Positions 38,006 through 47,140 are shown, counted from the first letter of the stretch. The stretch: 64,000 nt of DNA from Chryseobacterium sp. CH25 (GCF_004119455.1 NZ_NRQT01000004.1:310001-374000); one strand, 5' to 3'. Notes: generated from the letters alone by a model not told the origin. A program made the numbers and translations.

Positions 38006-38950
38006 ATGGATACAAAAATATTAGGCGATAAGATCGTCTATGCACGAAAAGAGAACAGGATGTCACAGGCACAGCTTGCGAATCTCCTGTTTATAAGTCC
38101 GCAGGCCGTTGGAAAATGGGAGCGTGGAGAATCAGTTCCTGATTTTATTACCATTCACCGGCTTGCAGAGATTTTTAATTTGGATCTTAACTATTTTTCA
38201 GAAAATTTACAAACGAAGACAGAAGAGGGAAGTAGCAAGGATCCTGTATCTGTTACCGGAGAAACTGAACAAAAAGAGGAGAAAAAGACAGAACCCTCAG
38301 TGTTAAAAAATGAACCACTGCTCACCAGCTTTAGCGGAAGTGCATTAGCAGAGACCGATTTTGCAGGAGTAAGTGCCCCCAAAAGAAAATTCTGGGGAAG
38401 TGACCTGAAGGGAACCGATTTTTCTGAAGCAGATTTATCAGGAAGCTCTTTTAAGAACAGTGATATAAGTGACAGCAATTTTGAGGGGGCAGATCTCACA
38501 GATTGCACTCTGTCTAATAATAACCTCTCCGGAACCAACTTTAAAAAGGCTATTCTGCTTGGGACTGAGTTTTCTTCATCAGATTTAACTCATGCAAGAT
38601 TTACGGATATCAAACTAACCGATGTAAAGATGGTAGGCGGTGATCTTAGAAAAACAGTTTTTGAAAACTGTGAATTTGACGGTGTAGATTTCAGTTCTTC
38701 GGATATGAGTGGGCTTTGTCTGGATGGGCAGCTTTTCATTAATGTAAAATTTGATAATGCCGGATTAAAAGGTGTTTCTTTTAAGGGAGCTGCATTAAAA
38801 AATGTTTCTTTCCGGTCTACTTTTACACTCACCAACAGGTATTATAAAGCTCTTAAGAGTATTGATTTTGAAGGCGCAATGATGGATAAACTTACCTATG
38901 CAGCCCTCAAAGGAGCCGGAGTAGATTTACCGAATGTAACAAAAGTATAG
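38006..38950 (+). CDS. XRE helix-turn-helix protein fused to pentapeptide repeats
   Basis: From the second ATG (38006; the frame opens at 37961) the protein has 314 residues. Residues 1-65 are an XRE/Cro helix-turn-helix (MSQAQLANLLFISPQAVGKWERG). A charged linker of about 45 residues follows. The remaining 190 residues are pentapeptide repeats of the A(D/N)LxX type (TDFSEADLSGSSFKNSDIS and onward), which form a right-handed quadrilateral beta-helix that can mimic DNA (as in Qnr and MfpA). The fusion suggests a DNA-binding regulator with a beta-helix effector or protection module. Targets are unknown. A start at 37961 would add 15 basic residues without domain support. Confidence 0.85.
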   Translation: MDTKILGDKIVYARKENRMSQAQLANLLFISPQAVGKWERGESVPDFITIHRLAEIFNLDLNYFSENLQTKTEEGSSKDPVSVTGETEQKEEKKTEPSVLKNEPLLTSFSGSALAETDFAGVSAPKRKFWGSDLKGTDFSEADLSGSSFKNSDISDSNFEGADLTDCTLSNNNLSGTNFKKAILLGTEFSSSDLTHARFTDIKLTDVKMVGGDLRKTVFENCEFDGVDFSSSDMSGLCLDGQLFINVKFDNAGLKGVSFKGAALKNVSFRSTFTLTNRYYKALKSIDFEGAMMDKLTYAALKGAGVDLPNVTKV

Positions 38951-39035
38951 GCTTCGTACGACATCGAAAATACCGGACCGCATCTTGAAAAAGAGTATAT
39001 TTATAAATAAAGACTAACCATAAAAACAAAATAAT

Positions 39036-39254
39036 ATGTCATTTCAAACTTATATTAAAAATATTGAAGAAAAAACAGGAAAATCCCGTTCAGATTTTGA
39101 AGTTTTAGCTGCCGGAAAAGGCTTTACAGAAGAAGGCAAAATTAAAAAAGGAATAAAAGCAACAGAAATAATCAATTGGCTGAAAGAAGATTTTGAACTG
39201 GGGCATGGGCACGCCACCGCTATGTATGCCTATATTAACGGAAAACGTGAGTAA
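39036..39254 (+). CDS. DUF4287 domain-containing protein
   Basis: The 72-residue protein matches DUF4287 along its whole length: YIKNIEEKTGKSRSDFE, KGIKATEIINWLKEDFELGHGHATAMYAYI. These small soluble proteins are common in Bacteroidota and Actinobacteria and have no known activity. A perfect 12-bp hairpin follows 13 bases after the stop. Confidence 0.8.
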   Translation: MSFQTYIKNIEEKTGKSRSDFEVLAAGKGFTEEGKIKKGIKATEIINWLKEDFELGHGHATAMYAYINGKRE

Positions 39255-39266
39255 AAACAATACCAG

Positions 39267-39299
39267 ATATATAGCCACTGATTGTATGTGGCTATATAT
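39267..39299. terminator. Long hairpin after the DUF4287 gene
   Basis: The arms ATATATAGCCAC and GTGGCTATATAT pair over 12 bp around a 9-base loop. The T-tract after it is weak, so it may be a terminator or an RNA 3'-end stabiliser. Confidence 0.6.
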
Positions 39300-39300
39300 T

Positions 39301-39704
39301 TAATACTTAAAGCATCCTTTTCCTCAATTTCAATACCAGGCTCTAGATAATACCATTTTATTGTATGTAACTAAGGGCTTCGACTTCGTCACTGATGAAG
39401 TGCTATGTTGATCCGTCTGCTTCGGCAAATCAACAAAGTTGATTCTAGTCTTTTGCTTCCTTAAAAATCAATAGTTTCAAAAAAAAATCTTTGCGTCAGA
39501 ATAAAATGTCATCCACACATTATATTTTTAATCACTAAAATCCTTAAATCTAGGTACTTTTCCATTCGCATTTTATTTGTAAGTTAGTGTCGCCCAAAAC
39601 AGTACAGTAAAATATCCTGAACAATATTGATGAAGAAGGATGTATACTGTTTCATCTCCTTATTTAGAAGGATTTTATACATCATAAACCTAAAATTTAT
39701 TAAT
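39301..39704. other. Intergenic region with two small hairpins
   Basis: Between DUF4287 and the OmpA lipoprotein there is a block around 39375-39445 with short inverted words (CTTC...GAAG; GTTGAT...AATCAAC). Its GC content looks higher than the surrounding AT-rich spacer. It may be a dispersed repeat or relic; no coding sequence was recognised. Confidence 0.4.
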
Positions 39705-40712
39705 ATGAAGAAGACACTGATTATTCTATCAATAGGCACTTTGCTTACTGCCTGTAATAAAAAGGCTGAGCAGAAAACAGATGCAGCAAAGGATACTGTC
39801 ACAATAGGAAATACTGCAGCTACAGAAAAACCTTCGGATGGAGCAGGTAATTTTGATATCAACTCAATACCGGTTTCCAATGCTGAAGTGGGTGAATTGC
39901 CCTTTTTCAGTTTTCCCAAAGGGTTGGATTTCCAAAACAAACCGGTACAGAGAAGCTATGACATGCTGTTTTTTCCCCTTAAAGGCGTAATGACACCAAT
40001 AGAAGGGAAAGTTTGGAAAACGTATGTCGTAAACGAGAAAAATAATAAAGAAGAGTGGTCATTACCGTATTTTTTGAAAAGCTATGATGATGCGATTACA
40101 AAAGTAGGCGGTGTAAAGATATTTGATGGTAAAGTTTCCCAGCAAGAGCTTGACAGAATAACACCGGAAGCCAAATATTTTGGTGAAGAAGGCTCCATAG
40201 ATTATTGGAATGAACCTGTAAAAGTATATGTCATAAGAAGACCAAATGGAGATGATATTTATATTCAGCTTTACGGAAATACCGCGACCGGAGCCATACA
40301 GATTCTTCAGAAAGCTCCGTTTGAACAAACCATTTCAATATTAAAATCTGATGAAATAAAAAAAGCATTAGACGCTACAGGCAAGGCAGTATTACATATT
40401 AATTTTGATACAGACAAAGCAAGCTTAAAACCCGATGGCAAAACAGCCGTAGATGAAATCACAAAAGTCCTGAAAAATGACAGCAATCTAAAATTAGCCA
40501 TTAACGGATATACAGATAACAGCGGAAATGATGCCCATAACATCCAACTCTCAAAAGACCGTGCTACAGCCGTATTGAATGCGATAACCACTTCAGGTAT
40601 CGATAGAACAAGACTTTCAGCAGAAGGCTTCGGCAGCAAAAACCCGATTGCAGATAATAATTCTGAAGAAGGGAAGGCGCAAAACCGTAGAGTAGAGCTG
40701 GTGAAAAAATAA
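39705..40712 (+). CDS. OmpA family lipoprotein
   Basis: Start chosen at 39705 because a lipoprotein signal peptide begins there (MKKTLI, lipobox LTAC, Cys17); the frame itself opens 78 bases earlier. The mature protein of about 318 residues has an N-terminal domain of unknown type and a C-terminal OmpA peptidoglycan-binding domain (INFDTDKASLKPDGK, INGYTDNSGNDAHN, LSKDRA, NRRVELVKK). It probably links the outer membrane to peptidoglycan. The gene ends with a clear terminator. Confidence 0.9.
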   Translation: MKKTLIILSIGTLLTACNKKAEQKTDAAKDTVTIGNTAATEKPSDGAGNFDINSIPVSNAEVGELPFFSFPKGLDFQNKPVQRSYDMLFFPLKGVMTPIEGKVWKTYVVNEKNNKEEWSLPYFLKSYDDAITKVGGVKIFDGKVSQQELDRITPEAKYFGEEGSIDYWNEPVKVYVIRRPNGDDIYIQLYGNTATGAIQILQKAPFEQTISILKSDEIKKALDATGKAVLHINFDTDKASLKPDGKTAVDEITKVLKNDSNLKLAINGYTDNSGNDAHNIQLSKDRATAVLNAITTSGIDRTRLSAEGFGSKNPIADNNSEEGKAQNRRVELVKK

Positions 40713-40755
40713 TGTAAGATCTACAATGATAGAGAATTGTAGGTTATTTTATTTA

Positions 40756-40790
40756 AAAATCCCAACGAAAGCTGGGATTTTTTTGTTTTT
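40756..40790 (+). terminator. Rho-independent terminator after the OmpA lipoprotein gene
   Basis: Stem AATCCCA/TGGGATT-type (AAATCCCA, loop ACGAAAGC, TGGGATTT) followed by a T-rich tail. Confidence 0.8.
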
Positions 40791-40798
40791 GATGTATC

Positions 40799-40860
40799 AG
40801 TCTCCTGACTTTGAAATAGTAAATAAGGGTATTTCTTTTAAATTTGCTCTAAAGTCAGAG
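40799..40860 (+). repeat. Dispersed palindromic repeat, copy 1
   Basis: AGTCTCCTGACTTT (40799-40812) matches the core AAAGTCTCCTGACTTT found at 41331, 60184 and, inverted and diverged, at 43035-43050. A reverse arm AAAGTCAGAG lies at 40851-40860. The following GTAAATAA...ATTTCTTT words are shared with copy 2. Confidence 0.7.
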
Positions 40861-40869
40861 GCTTCGGAT

Positions 40870-40900
40870 AGCTTGGTATTGCTAAAAATTAGACCAAGCT
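40870..40900. repeat. 8-bp inverted repeat upstream of a small membrane protein gene
   Basis: AGCTTGGT (40870-40877) and ACCAAGCT (40893-40900) form a perfect stem with a 15-base loop, 31 bases before the next start. It may be an operator or part of the dispersed repeat. Confidence 0.45.
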
Positions 40901-40930
40901 TTACTTGTAACAGAATAAGATCTAAAATGC

Positions 40931-41287
40931 ATGTATATGAACAATAATTTTGAATTAGGTAATTCAAGCAAAAAAACTCTTTTTATTTTTGCATTACTAT
41001 TGGGGCTTATCGTTTTTCTGAGTCTTTTTTATTTATCTAATAACAAAGAAGAGACAACAAAAAAGAATATATTAAATGAAGAAAGGCATTCTAGAATAAT
41101 TAATATTTTTAGAGTAAAAGAAGAACATAATTATATTTATATCAAATTCTCTGGGGGTGAGGTGTCAAATTTCAAATATTCTTATAAAATAGGTGATTCT
41201 ATTTCAAAAAATAAAGGTGATTCTATAGAGTATATTTTTAGAGGCGATAGTATCATAAGAAATAATTTATTTGAAGTAAACTGGTAA
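40931..41287 (+). CDS. Small single-pass membrane protein, unknown function
   Basis: The 118-residue protein (or 116 if started at the second ATG, 40937) has a short N-terminal tail, one transmembrane helix (about 16-36) and a charged soluble domain of about 80 residues with beta-strand pattern (YIYIKFSGGEVSNFKYSYKIGDSI). Very AT-rich codon use compared with its neighbours. No family was recognised. It stands alone between two copies of the dispersed palindrome. Confidence 0.55.
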   Translation: MYMNNNFELGNSSKKTLFIFALLLGLIVFLSLFYLSNNKEETTKKNILNEERHSRIINIFRVKEEHNYIYIKFSGGEVSNFKYSYKIGDSISKNKGDSIEYIFRGDSIIRNNLFEVNW

Positions 41288-41330
41288 GAGGCAGGATATA
41301 CTAGAAAATATATCGTTACCCCTGCTGCGC

Positions 41331-41346
41331 AAAGTCTCCTGACTTT
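41331..41346 (+). repeat. Dispersed palindromic repeat, copy 2
   Basis: AAAGTCTCCTGACTTT is a hairpin of 6-7 bp arms with a TCCT loop, flanked by GCGC and GAG. It is identical in its core to copy 3 at 60184-60199. Confidence 0.8.
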
Positions 41347-41469
41347 GAGCTGGTAAATAATATCATTTCTTTGAAACTTACTGCAAGTTCACGAGACCCT
41401 GGAAAACAATTGATTCAAACATCGCTTATGATTTCAAATTCATAAATGTACCGTAAACTTTATAGATAA

Positions 41470-41494
41470 ATAAAAAAGCCCCTTTTTTAGGGGC
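41470..41494 (-). terminator. Terminator of the secreted protein gene at 41501-42718
   Basis: GCCCCT / AGGGGC stem with a T5 loop; on the minus strand it is followed by a T6 run. It begins 7 bases after the stop codon. Confidence 0.85.
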
Positions 41495-41500
41495 ATTATA

Positions 41501-42718
41501 TTATTGTGCTTTTACTTGCTCTATCTTGATGTATATTTTAGAAAGGTTGGGTTGGGCACTTCCTGAGGTAGGTGCTCCTGCCATAATGGTTGCGGTATAA
41601 GCGGTTTTTGAAGAAGGATTACTGTCTATCCAGGTATATCTTCTGTGCTCAGGTCCGCCACTGGCTCCATCTATAATTCCAACGTTACCCCAGTAAGCAT
41701 TTCCTACTGCTCCGGTGCCTTGAGGGTACCATGTAGCTGATGCATCTCCCATACCACCCCATACTCCTGAAGTAATATTGTTGGTTGTTACAGCTGCACC
41801 AATATAACCACCATATTCGGTATTATAATTCCAATATAGATTTACGGTAGAACCTGTATTGTTATATAGCTGTACATTAGGAATAGCAGCGGTGGTACCA
41901 CTTGTGGTATCAAATATTACTCTGATGGAATACTTCCCATCTGGAGTCGTAAGAGGAAAAGTATATGCCTGTTTCCCATTAGAATCTGTTGTTAGGGTAG
42001 GATATCCCATTGCAGCAACAGGTGAAATGTCTGCACGGCTGGTATTTCCTACTGTAGCGGTACAGTTTTGTCCTGCTGTTAAGAAAGGAACTGCAGTGCT
42101 GTTTAAAGGAAGGGGCATATCATTACCAGTAGTAGGAGTTCCGGTTACTGAGAATACCAATTCGCCATCACCAAACTCCAGAGTTCCGGGTCTTAGCTGG
42201 AAGGTTAACCCGTTTACTGTAAAAGGAGCTCCAGAATTATAAGAACCACCGTTTCCCTGGTTATAGGTAACTCTCAGGTTTCCGTTAAAAGGAGTACCGG
42301 GAGTATAAGTAGAAGGATTTAAGTATGCTGTAGTACATTGCAATGCAGAAATGGCCGGAGCAATGGCATTGGTTGCTTCTGTAAGTCTCTGCCATAATGA
42401 TCCGTCAAAATAGTAATACCCCATAGCAGTAACAAGAATCCTTTGTCCTGTAGCGTCTCCGCCAGTAACATCCGTAATATAAATTAATGCTCCTCTCTGA
42501 TCGCTGCCATAGGTAGCTGTATTGGCTGTAAGTTCAGCTCTTGTGAGTCTCGGAGCCTGTAATCCGAATGTTTGGGTGTTATCCGTAATCAACCCTGAAG
42601 TATCTCTTTTAGCAGATACATCCATTGTTGTTTTCGGTAAAGATGTGTTGAAGCCAACTTGGGCAAATGAGAATCCAGCAATGAGAATAGCACTGAATTG
42701 TGTAAATTTTGTTTTCAT
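41501..42718 (-). CDS. Secreted protein of unknown function, typical of Chryseobacterium-like flavobacteria
   Basis: Started at 42718 (405 residues) because a signal peptide begins there (MKTKFTQFSA, cut after GFSFAQ); the frame opens ten codons earlier. The N-terminal 110 residues follow a pattern widespread in Flavobacteriia (VGFNTSLPKTTMDVSAKRD, then GLQAPRLTRAEL and GALIYITDVTGG...YYYFDGSLWQRL), seen in tail-fibre-like secreted proteins. The rest is Thr/Ser/Gly-rich beta structure. No type IX sorting domain is present at the C-terminus. A TATATTTG box at 42746-42753 may be its promoter. Function unknown, possibly surface-exposed. Confidence 0.75.
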   Translation of the reverse strand: MKTKFTQFSAILIAGFSFAQVGFNTSLPKTTMDVSAKRDTSGLITDNTQTFGLQAPRLTRAELTANTATYGSDQRGALIYITDVTGGDATGQRILVTAMGYYYFDGSLWQRLTEATNAIAPAISALQCTTAYLNPSTYTPGTPFNGNLRVTYNQGNGGSYNSGAPFTVNGLTFQLRPGTLEFGDGELVFSVTGTPTTGNDMPLPLNSTAVPFLTAGQNCTATVGNTSRADISPVAAMGYPTLTTDSNGKQAYTFPLTTPDGKYSIRVIFDTTSGTTAAIPNVQLYNNTGSTVNLYWNYNTEYGGYIGAAVTTNNITSGVWGGMGDASATWYPQGTGAVGNAYWGNVGIIDGASGGPEHRRYTWIDSNPSSKTAYTATIMAGAPTSGSAQPNLSKIYIKIEQVKAQ

Positions 42719-43034
42719 ATTTATTAAGGTGTGATTTAGGTAAGTCAAATATAACTTTTTTTAAGAAGAAAATAGAAAAAACACATTTATAATTGGATAA
42801 AATTAATTAATTCGTAATGTATTATTAAAAATTATGAGTTTTAAATGGTCTTGTAATGCTTTTGATTTCAAGATTTTATGTTGGAATAAAATTATTTATA
42901 TCTAATTTTTTTAATTCAATTTTTCTCTAAAATAAGATGCTTTTTGTTTAATATATATAGAGAGATTGTCCTCATTATTTTATTTTGAATCGAATCTAAT
43001 ATTTTAAAGACATAACCAGGTTTTAATGCTATGT

Positions 43035-43050
43035 AAAGTTAGGAGACTTC
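43035..43050 (-). repeat. Dispersed palindromic repeat, copy 4 (diverged, inverted)
   Basis: On the minus strand GAAGTCTCCTAACTTT matches the core of copies 2 and 3 at 14 of 16 positions. The rest of 42754-43090 is AT-rich with no other feature. Confidence 0.6.
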
Positions 43051-43090
43051 GGAGAACGGAAATTTCCCAATTGAAAATGATATGAATACA

Positions 43091-43127
43091 AAAAATAGCG
43101 CCCTTGTTGTAAAGTGGCACTATTTGT
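43091..43127 (-). terminator. Terminator downstream of the DUF2182 gene
   Basis: Arms AAATAGCGCC and GGCACTATTT pair with one mismatch; on the minus strand a T-run follows. Confidence 0.65.
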
Positions 43128-43159
43128 ATATTGTTACCTGATCTTTTTTTAACAGCAGA

Positions 43160-43906
43160 TCAACGTCTGACCAGGATTTGAGGGATTACTATTCTCAGCA
43201 ATTTTAACCTTAAATCTATGCGCCAGCGTGGAATTTGCGGATGTTCCATATGCTCACTCAACATGATAAAAGTGACGATCAGCATTGCAAAATGATGTCC
43301 TTGTGGCAATAACATTGGAAGAAGCATTAAGGCCCAACCTGCACCCACACACCAGAAACCGTGAGTAAGGCCAAATGAAAAAGCGTCCTGATAAGCTCTT
43401 AAACCCCACGCCGCCAGAACAGGATGATAATGCCCTCTGTTAAGACACTTTTGCTTAGTTGGAGAAAACTGCCAGATTAATGTAATGATCCCAAAAACAA
43501 TTGCCGGAATAAAAGATCCAGGCATCTGAATATTGATAAAAAAGATCAGAATGTTTAATAAAAATCCAGTTAAAGTCCAGATCAGAACATATCCCGTTAT
43601 AAAAAGCAGGACCATTAAAAGCCTCATATTTTTAAAACTCTGACTGATGATGATCTGGATAGGAACCATCAACTTTGGAAGCATCATAGCTAATACCATC
43701 AATATCCATCCAATCATCATTTCAGAGAAAGGATTTATTTTAAGGAGCATTTTTAATGAAACCCTGCTTCCGTCACATAAATTCATCTGACAATGGGTTG
43801 CGGTAAGCAGATTACCGGGATTGAAAAGCAGGATAAACCAGCAGATAATGCTGAAACCCCATACACTGTAACTTATGAGGTTTCTATGAGCATTTGATGT
43901 TTTCAT
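43160..43906 (-). CDS. DUF2182 integral membrane protein, tyrosinase partner
   Basis: The 248-residue protein has six or seven membrane helices and the DUF2182 pattern: MVLAMMLPKLMVPI near residue 75, HPVLAAWGLRAYQDAFSFGLTHGFWCVGAGWALMLL split by a helix (about 165-200), and HMEHP near 225. The His, Met and Cys positions in or near membrane helices fit metal handling. DUF2182 is described as a predicted metal-binding membrane family. It is 2 bases downstream of the tyrosinase gene, so the pair is co-transcribed; copper supply to the tyrosinase is a reasonable inference. Confidence 0.75.
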   Translation of the reverse strand: MKTSNAHRNLISYSVWGFSIICWFILLFNPGNLLTATHCQMNLCDGSRVSLKMLLKINPFSEMMIGWILMVLAMMLPKLMVPIQIIISQSFKNMRLLMVLLFITGYVLIWTLTGFLLNILIFFINIQMPGSFIPAIVFGIITLIWQFSPTKQKCLNRGHYHPVLAAWGLRAYQDAFSFGLTHGFWCVGAGWALMLLPMLLPQGHHFAMLIVTFIMLSEHMEHPQIPRWRIDLRLKLLRIVIPQILVRR

Positions 43907-43908
43907 TG

Positions 43909-45440
43909 CTATTGTTTTTCTCTGTAAACACTTATCCTTCCTACTGTAATTTTCGTATCGGATAAGATTTCGTTATCAGGGGTAATGGCAACATCTAAAG
44001 ATTTTAGATTTTCAAGATCATTTTCAAGATGAAGTTCATCAATGATATTGGTAATGTCCAGAGAAAAGCTAAGTCCGTTACCTCCTCCGTGAGAATCGTC
44101 CAGTGAAGCATTGCGAAGTCCAAAAAGTGAAATGAATCCTATATGCTGATTGTTGACAGAAACTTCAAGTGTATTGGCGTTGATATTTCCCTTCACATTC
44201 TCAAGAACTAAATAGATGCGGTCTGGGATTTCCTCTGCAGAAGCTTTTAAAAAGCTTGTAGACACTTTCTTTAATCCTTTATCGGAAAAATTAACTGTAG
44301 TTTTGGTAACTGCATTCTTAATTTCAAAAGAACCTTGGTTGGCAGCAACTAATTCTGTTGGTTTTTCATTATTATCCATAGTAGATTCAGTGAGTTTAGC
44401 ATGATCCAAAATCGGAATTCCCAGTTTTTCCAATCGTTCAGAAGTAATATCGACAGCAACTTTTTCTGTTTTAAGATTATCATAGCTGTAATCTAAAGCA
44501 TCAAGATTGGTTACATCATTGGGTGTATATGTCCATTCTTTTCCATCAGGTAAAGGCATTACAAACTCACGTTCACCAATTTCCTTTGGGCCTCCCAACC
44601 ATTTTGTTTCTGATGGATTACTGTTTCCCTTTGCATTCCATGCTGCCCACATTCTGTCAATATTGCAGTGATGAAGATAGAAAATAGGATCCAATGCCGC
44701 AGCGTTGGGATCAGACATAAGACCTTCATTGCCTGTAACAACTCCTCCTACGTCATTATGAACAAAATTGTGCGGGTTCGTTTCTAAGCTTTCTTCAGGA
44801 AATATCTTGCCATAATGCGAAAATTCAGTTTCAGGTCCCCCGAAACAATTTTGATCGCCGGTATATACTGTTTTAAGTTCGCATTTTTGGGTAACCCTTG
44901 GTTTGCCGTCTTTAAATAACTTGATATAAATATTTCCGTCATTATCAGGGCCATGTCTTTCTGTAACAAAAAGAGGATTTGGAGTATCTTTTTCTAAAAA
45001 CCGTTGCGTAAAAGCCGGAGGTATTTTATTTTCTTTTTCCCCACCAAAATAGTTCCAATAGGGTAAAGCCCAGTCATCCGGTCCATTAAGCTCTGTCACT
45101 ATTGCTCTGATCTGCATTTCCAAAGCCATAAGATAGCCACGGTGCCACGGTGCAAAGTACCAGCTTTGGTGTTGACATTGATTCCAGTACTTATCTTTTA
45201 TATCTGTAGGTGGAAGGGGGCTGGTGGGTACCTTTGGCGGAGTTTTAATGGTATTCCAATCAATACCATCAGGTCCCCGGCAAGATTTTCCCCGTGAATT
45301 GCGGCAAAAAACCACCAACTCGTTGGGTCATCCAATGTTCTGGTCTGCATTTCAGCAACTGCTTTTGCGTACCAGAATAAATCAGAATTTTCAAACGTTC
45401 CTTCTTGATTCCACGCATTTTTTCGTAAGAATTTTTTCAT
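43909..45440 (-). pseudogene. Tyrosinase family (type 3 copper) protein, broken by one frameshift
   Basis: Frames 45198-45440 and 43909-45318 together make one 510-residue tyrosinase. The first gives the N-terminus up to FFAAIHGENLAG (first copper-A histidine). The second gives HQSWYFAPWHRGYL (copper A), HNFVHND and FYLHHCNIDRMW (copper B), then a C-terminal beta domain of about 200 residues. Adding one G to the G4 run (C4 on the plus strand, 45275-45278) changes NLAGDLM to NLAGGPDGIDWNTI and joins the halves. Type 3 copper oxidases of this kind hydroxylate or oxidise phenols. There is no signal peptide, so it is cytoplasmic or exported with help. The partner downstream is a DUF2182 membrane protein. 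Confidence 0.87.
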
Positions 45441-46010
45441 GTATTAATAGATTTATGATTAATAGTTATGAGATTGAAGCAAAATGTTTTCGCTTTCACT
45501 CACCCTGTAAAAGTATTATTTAAAAAAAACTTTTCTATCAGTAGTAATACGTAATCTTGTATGAAGGAAGGTATTGTGACAAGAAAGAATATCAGAATGT
45601 TTTTAAGTTAAACTGAAAAGAAATGGATAATGGTACCTCCTTCTGTAGTTAATATTTCTGATCGTTGTAAATTTAAAAAACCTGAATCCTGTGTTGTAAC
45701 TGGGACGAATGCTTTTTCGAATTCATTTATAGATGATTAAGCTCGTTTGAGTCAGATTAAACAAGAATTATAGCCTTTTTTATCAGGTAATTTTCGGGTA
45801 GTTGTAGCTTGGTGTTATTTGATTGTAAGTGTTTGAATTACTTTAAGTTGTTGAATTTAGAGGTTAATTTACTTCGAATTAACAATTTTATAAAATAGGA
45901 TATGGAAAATCCAGCCATATAATGCCATAATTTTTTCTATATTTAGAAAAAAATGGCTTGTGTCTGCAATTTGCGGTCTACAGCGTGTCTATAAAAAAAT
46001 ATAAAGGACA
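45441..46010. other. AT-rich intergenic region between divergent genes
   Basis: About 570 bases between the tyrosinase (minus) and the CREST protein (plus). A small inverted repeat (GTTAATT...AATTAAC) lies near 45862-45882. No open frame or clear two-box promoter was found. Confidence 0.4.
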
Positions 46011-46682
46011 ATGCCGATAAATCAGTTGCCTCTGGACGGAGGTTTGTTATATAAAGAAACAGATATGGCTCAGTTTTTTCCTGAGCCATTAAATGCAATA
46101 ACAGCTATATTATTTTTAGCCATAGCCATTTTTTGGACCGTTAAAATGAAGGGTAGTTTTAAAGAATATCCTTTTTTAACATACTGCCTGGTTTTATTAT
46201 ATATTGGCGCCATAGGAGGAACTGTTTATCATGCATTCAGACAATGGCCGGTATTTATCATGATGGATTGGATGCCCATTATGTTGTTGTGTTTTTCTGC
46301 CGGATTTTATTTTTTAGCGCAGAGTATCAAATGGTACTATGCTGTTGTAATGGTTCTTATATATCTGGTACTTACATTGGGTTTGAGAAATTGGATTTTG
46401 GTAGATAACCCTTCTCTTTTTATCAATGTTAATTATGGAATCATGGCTTCATTTGTGCTTTTTTCAGTATTAAGTTATTTAATCTATACCAAATGGAAAG
46501 CCGGCAAATGGGTAGGCTTTGCTTTACTGTCGTTTGCTCTTGCTCTCACTTTCCGGATCATTGATAAATGGAACTGGTTCAGCTTCGGGACACACTTTTT
46601 ATGGCATACCTTTGGAGCTGCCGCAACATTCTGTATGTTTAATTATATCTATCTTACGCGGAATACTGTTAGAAAAGTCTAA
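46011..46682 (+). CDS. CREST-superfamily membrane protein (alkaline ceramidase/PAQR-like)
   Basis: The 223-residue protein has seven transmembrane helices and the metal-site pattern of CREST membrane hydrolases: FPEPLNA in front of helix 1 (Glu/Asn position), GTVYHAFR (histidine where SxxxH is expected) and MMDWMPI (Asp) in the middle, and HFLWH (HxxxH) before the last helix, THFLWHTFGA. The superfamily includes alkaline ceramidases, PAQR receptors and Per1, thought to be zinc-dependent lipid amide hydrolases. Flavobacteria make sphingolipids and ornithine lipids, so an amide-lipid substrate is possible but not shown. It is monocistronic. Confidence 0.7.
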   Translation: MPINQLPLDGGLLYKETDMAQFFPEPLNAITAILFLAIAIFWTVKMKGSFKEYPFLTYCLVLLYIGAIGGTVYHAFRQWPVFIMMDWMPIMLLCFSAGFYFLAQSIKWYYAVVMVLIYLVLTLGLRNWILVDNPSLFINVNYGIMASFVLFSVLSYLIYTKWKAGKWVGFALLSFALALTFRIIDKWNWFSFGTHFLWHTFGAAATFCMFNYIYLTRNTVRKV

Positions 46683-46717
46683 CAGTCTGTTTAAATTTTA
46701 TGGTTTTAAATTCAATT

Positions 46718-46865
46718 CTCGCAGATCTTGCAGATTGCGTAGATTTTTTACTCATGAAAATCTGTGCTTTTTTGGGAATTGTCAGATCGGGGCTTATAGT
46801 TTTTAATAGACATGAGTTTTGGTTTATCCATCCATAAAATCTGCGTTATCTGCAAAATTTGCGAG
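46718..46865. repeat. Large imperfect inverted repeat (30-bp arms)
   Basis: The arm at 46718-46747 (CTCGCAGATCTTGCAG...) pairs with 46836-46865 at 25 of 30 positions, around an 88-base centre. The words GCAGAT and CTGCGTTATCTGC recur within it. Smaller related words (CATTCTGTGGAAAA, ATTCGTG.CAAAAA) follow to about 46940 and again near 57731-57748. This looks like a dispersed non-coding element; it could fold into a long hairpin at the 3' end of the CREST transcript. Confidence 0.7.
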
Positions 46866-47111
46866 AGAAAAAATCATAAACATCTGTGAAATCCATACAT
46901 TCTGTGGAAAACATTAAGCAATTCGTGCATTCGTGACAAAAATTTTTTAATCATAAAGGAGATTCAAAAGTTTGATAATCATATATACATTTTTCAAATA
47001 GAATGTAAGCAGGTTCTTAATCCTATTTGAACTTAGATGTGAAGAATTTTATGCTTTAATAGGAAATTTTAGGTATTTTTTTGTGAAATTCACAGTTTTA
47101 TTCTTTTAAGG

Positions 47112-47140
47112 TTGAAAGAACGATGATTTACTTATATTTG
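47112..47140 (+). promoter_or_regulatory. Promoter of the PIG-L / symporter operon
   Basis: TTG (47112-47114), 18-base spacer, TATATTTG (47133-47140), then ATG at 47160. Matches the Flavobacteriia consensus in both boxes and spacing. Confidence 0.65.

Noticed and set aside
38109..38306. Small ORF inside the XRE-pentapeptide gene
   Set aside because: It is an out-of-frame shadow of that gene.
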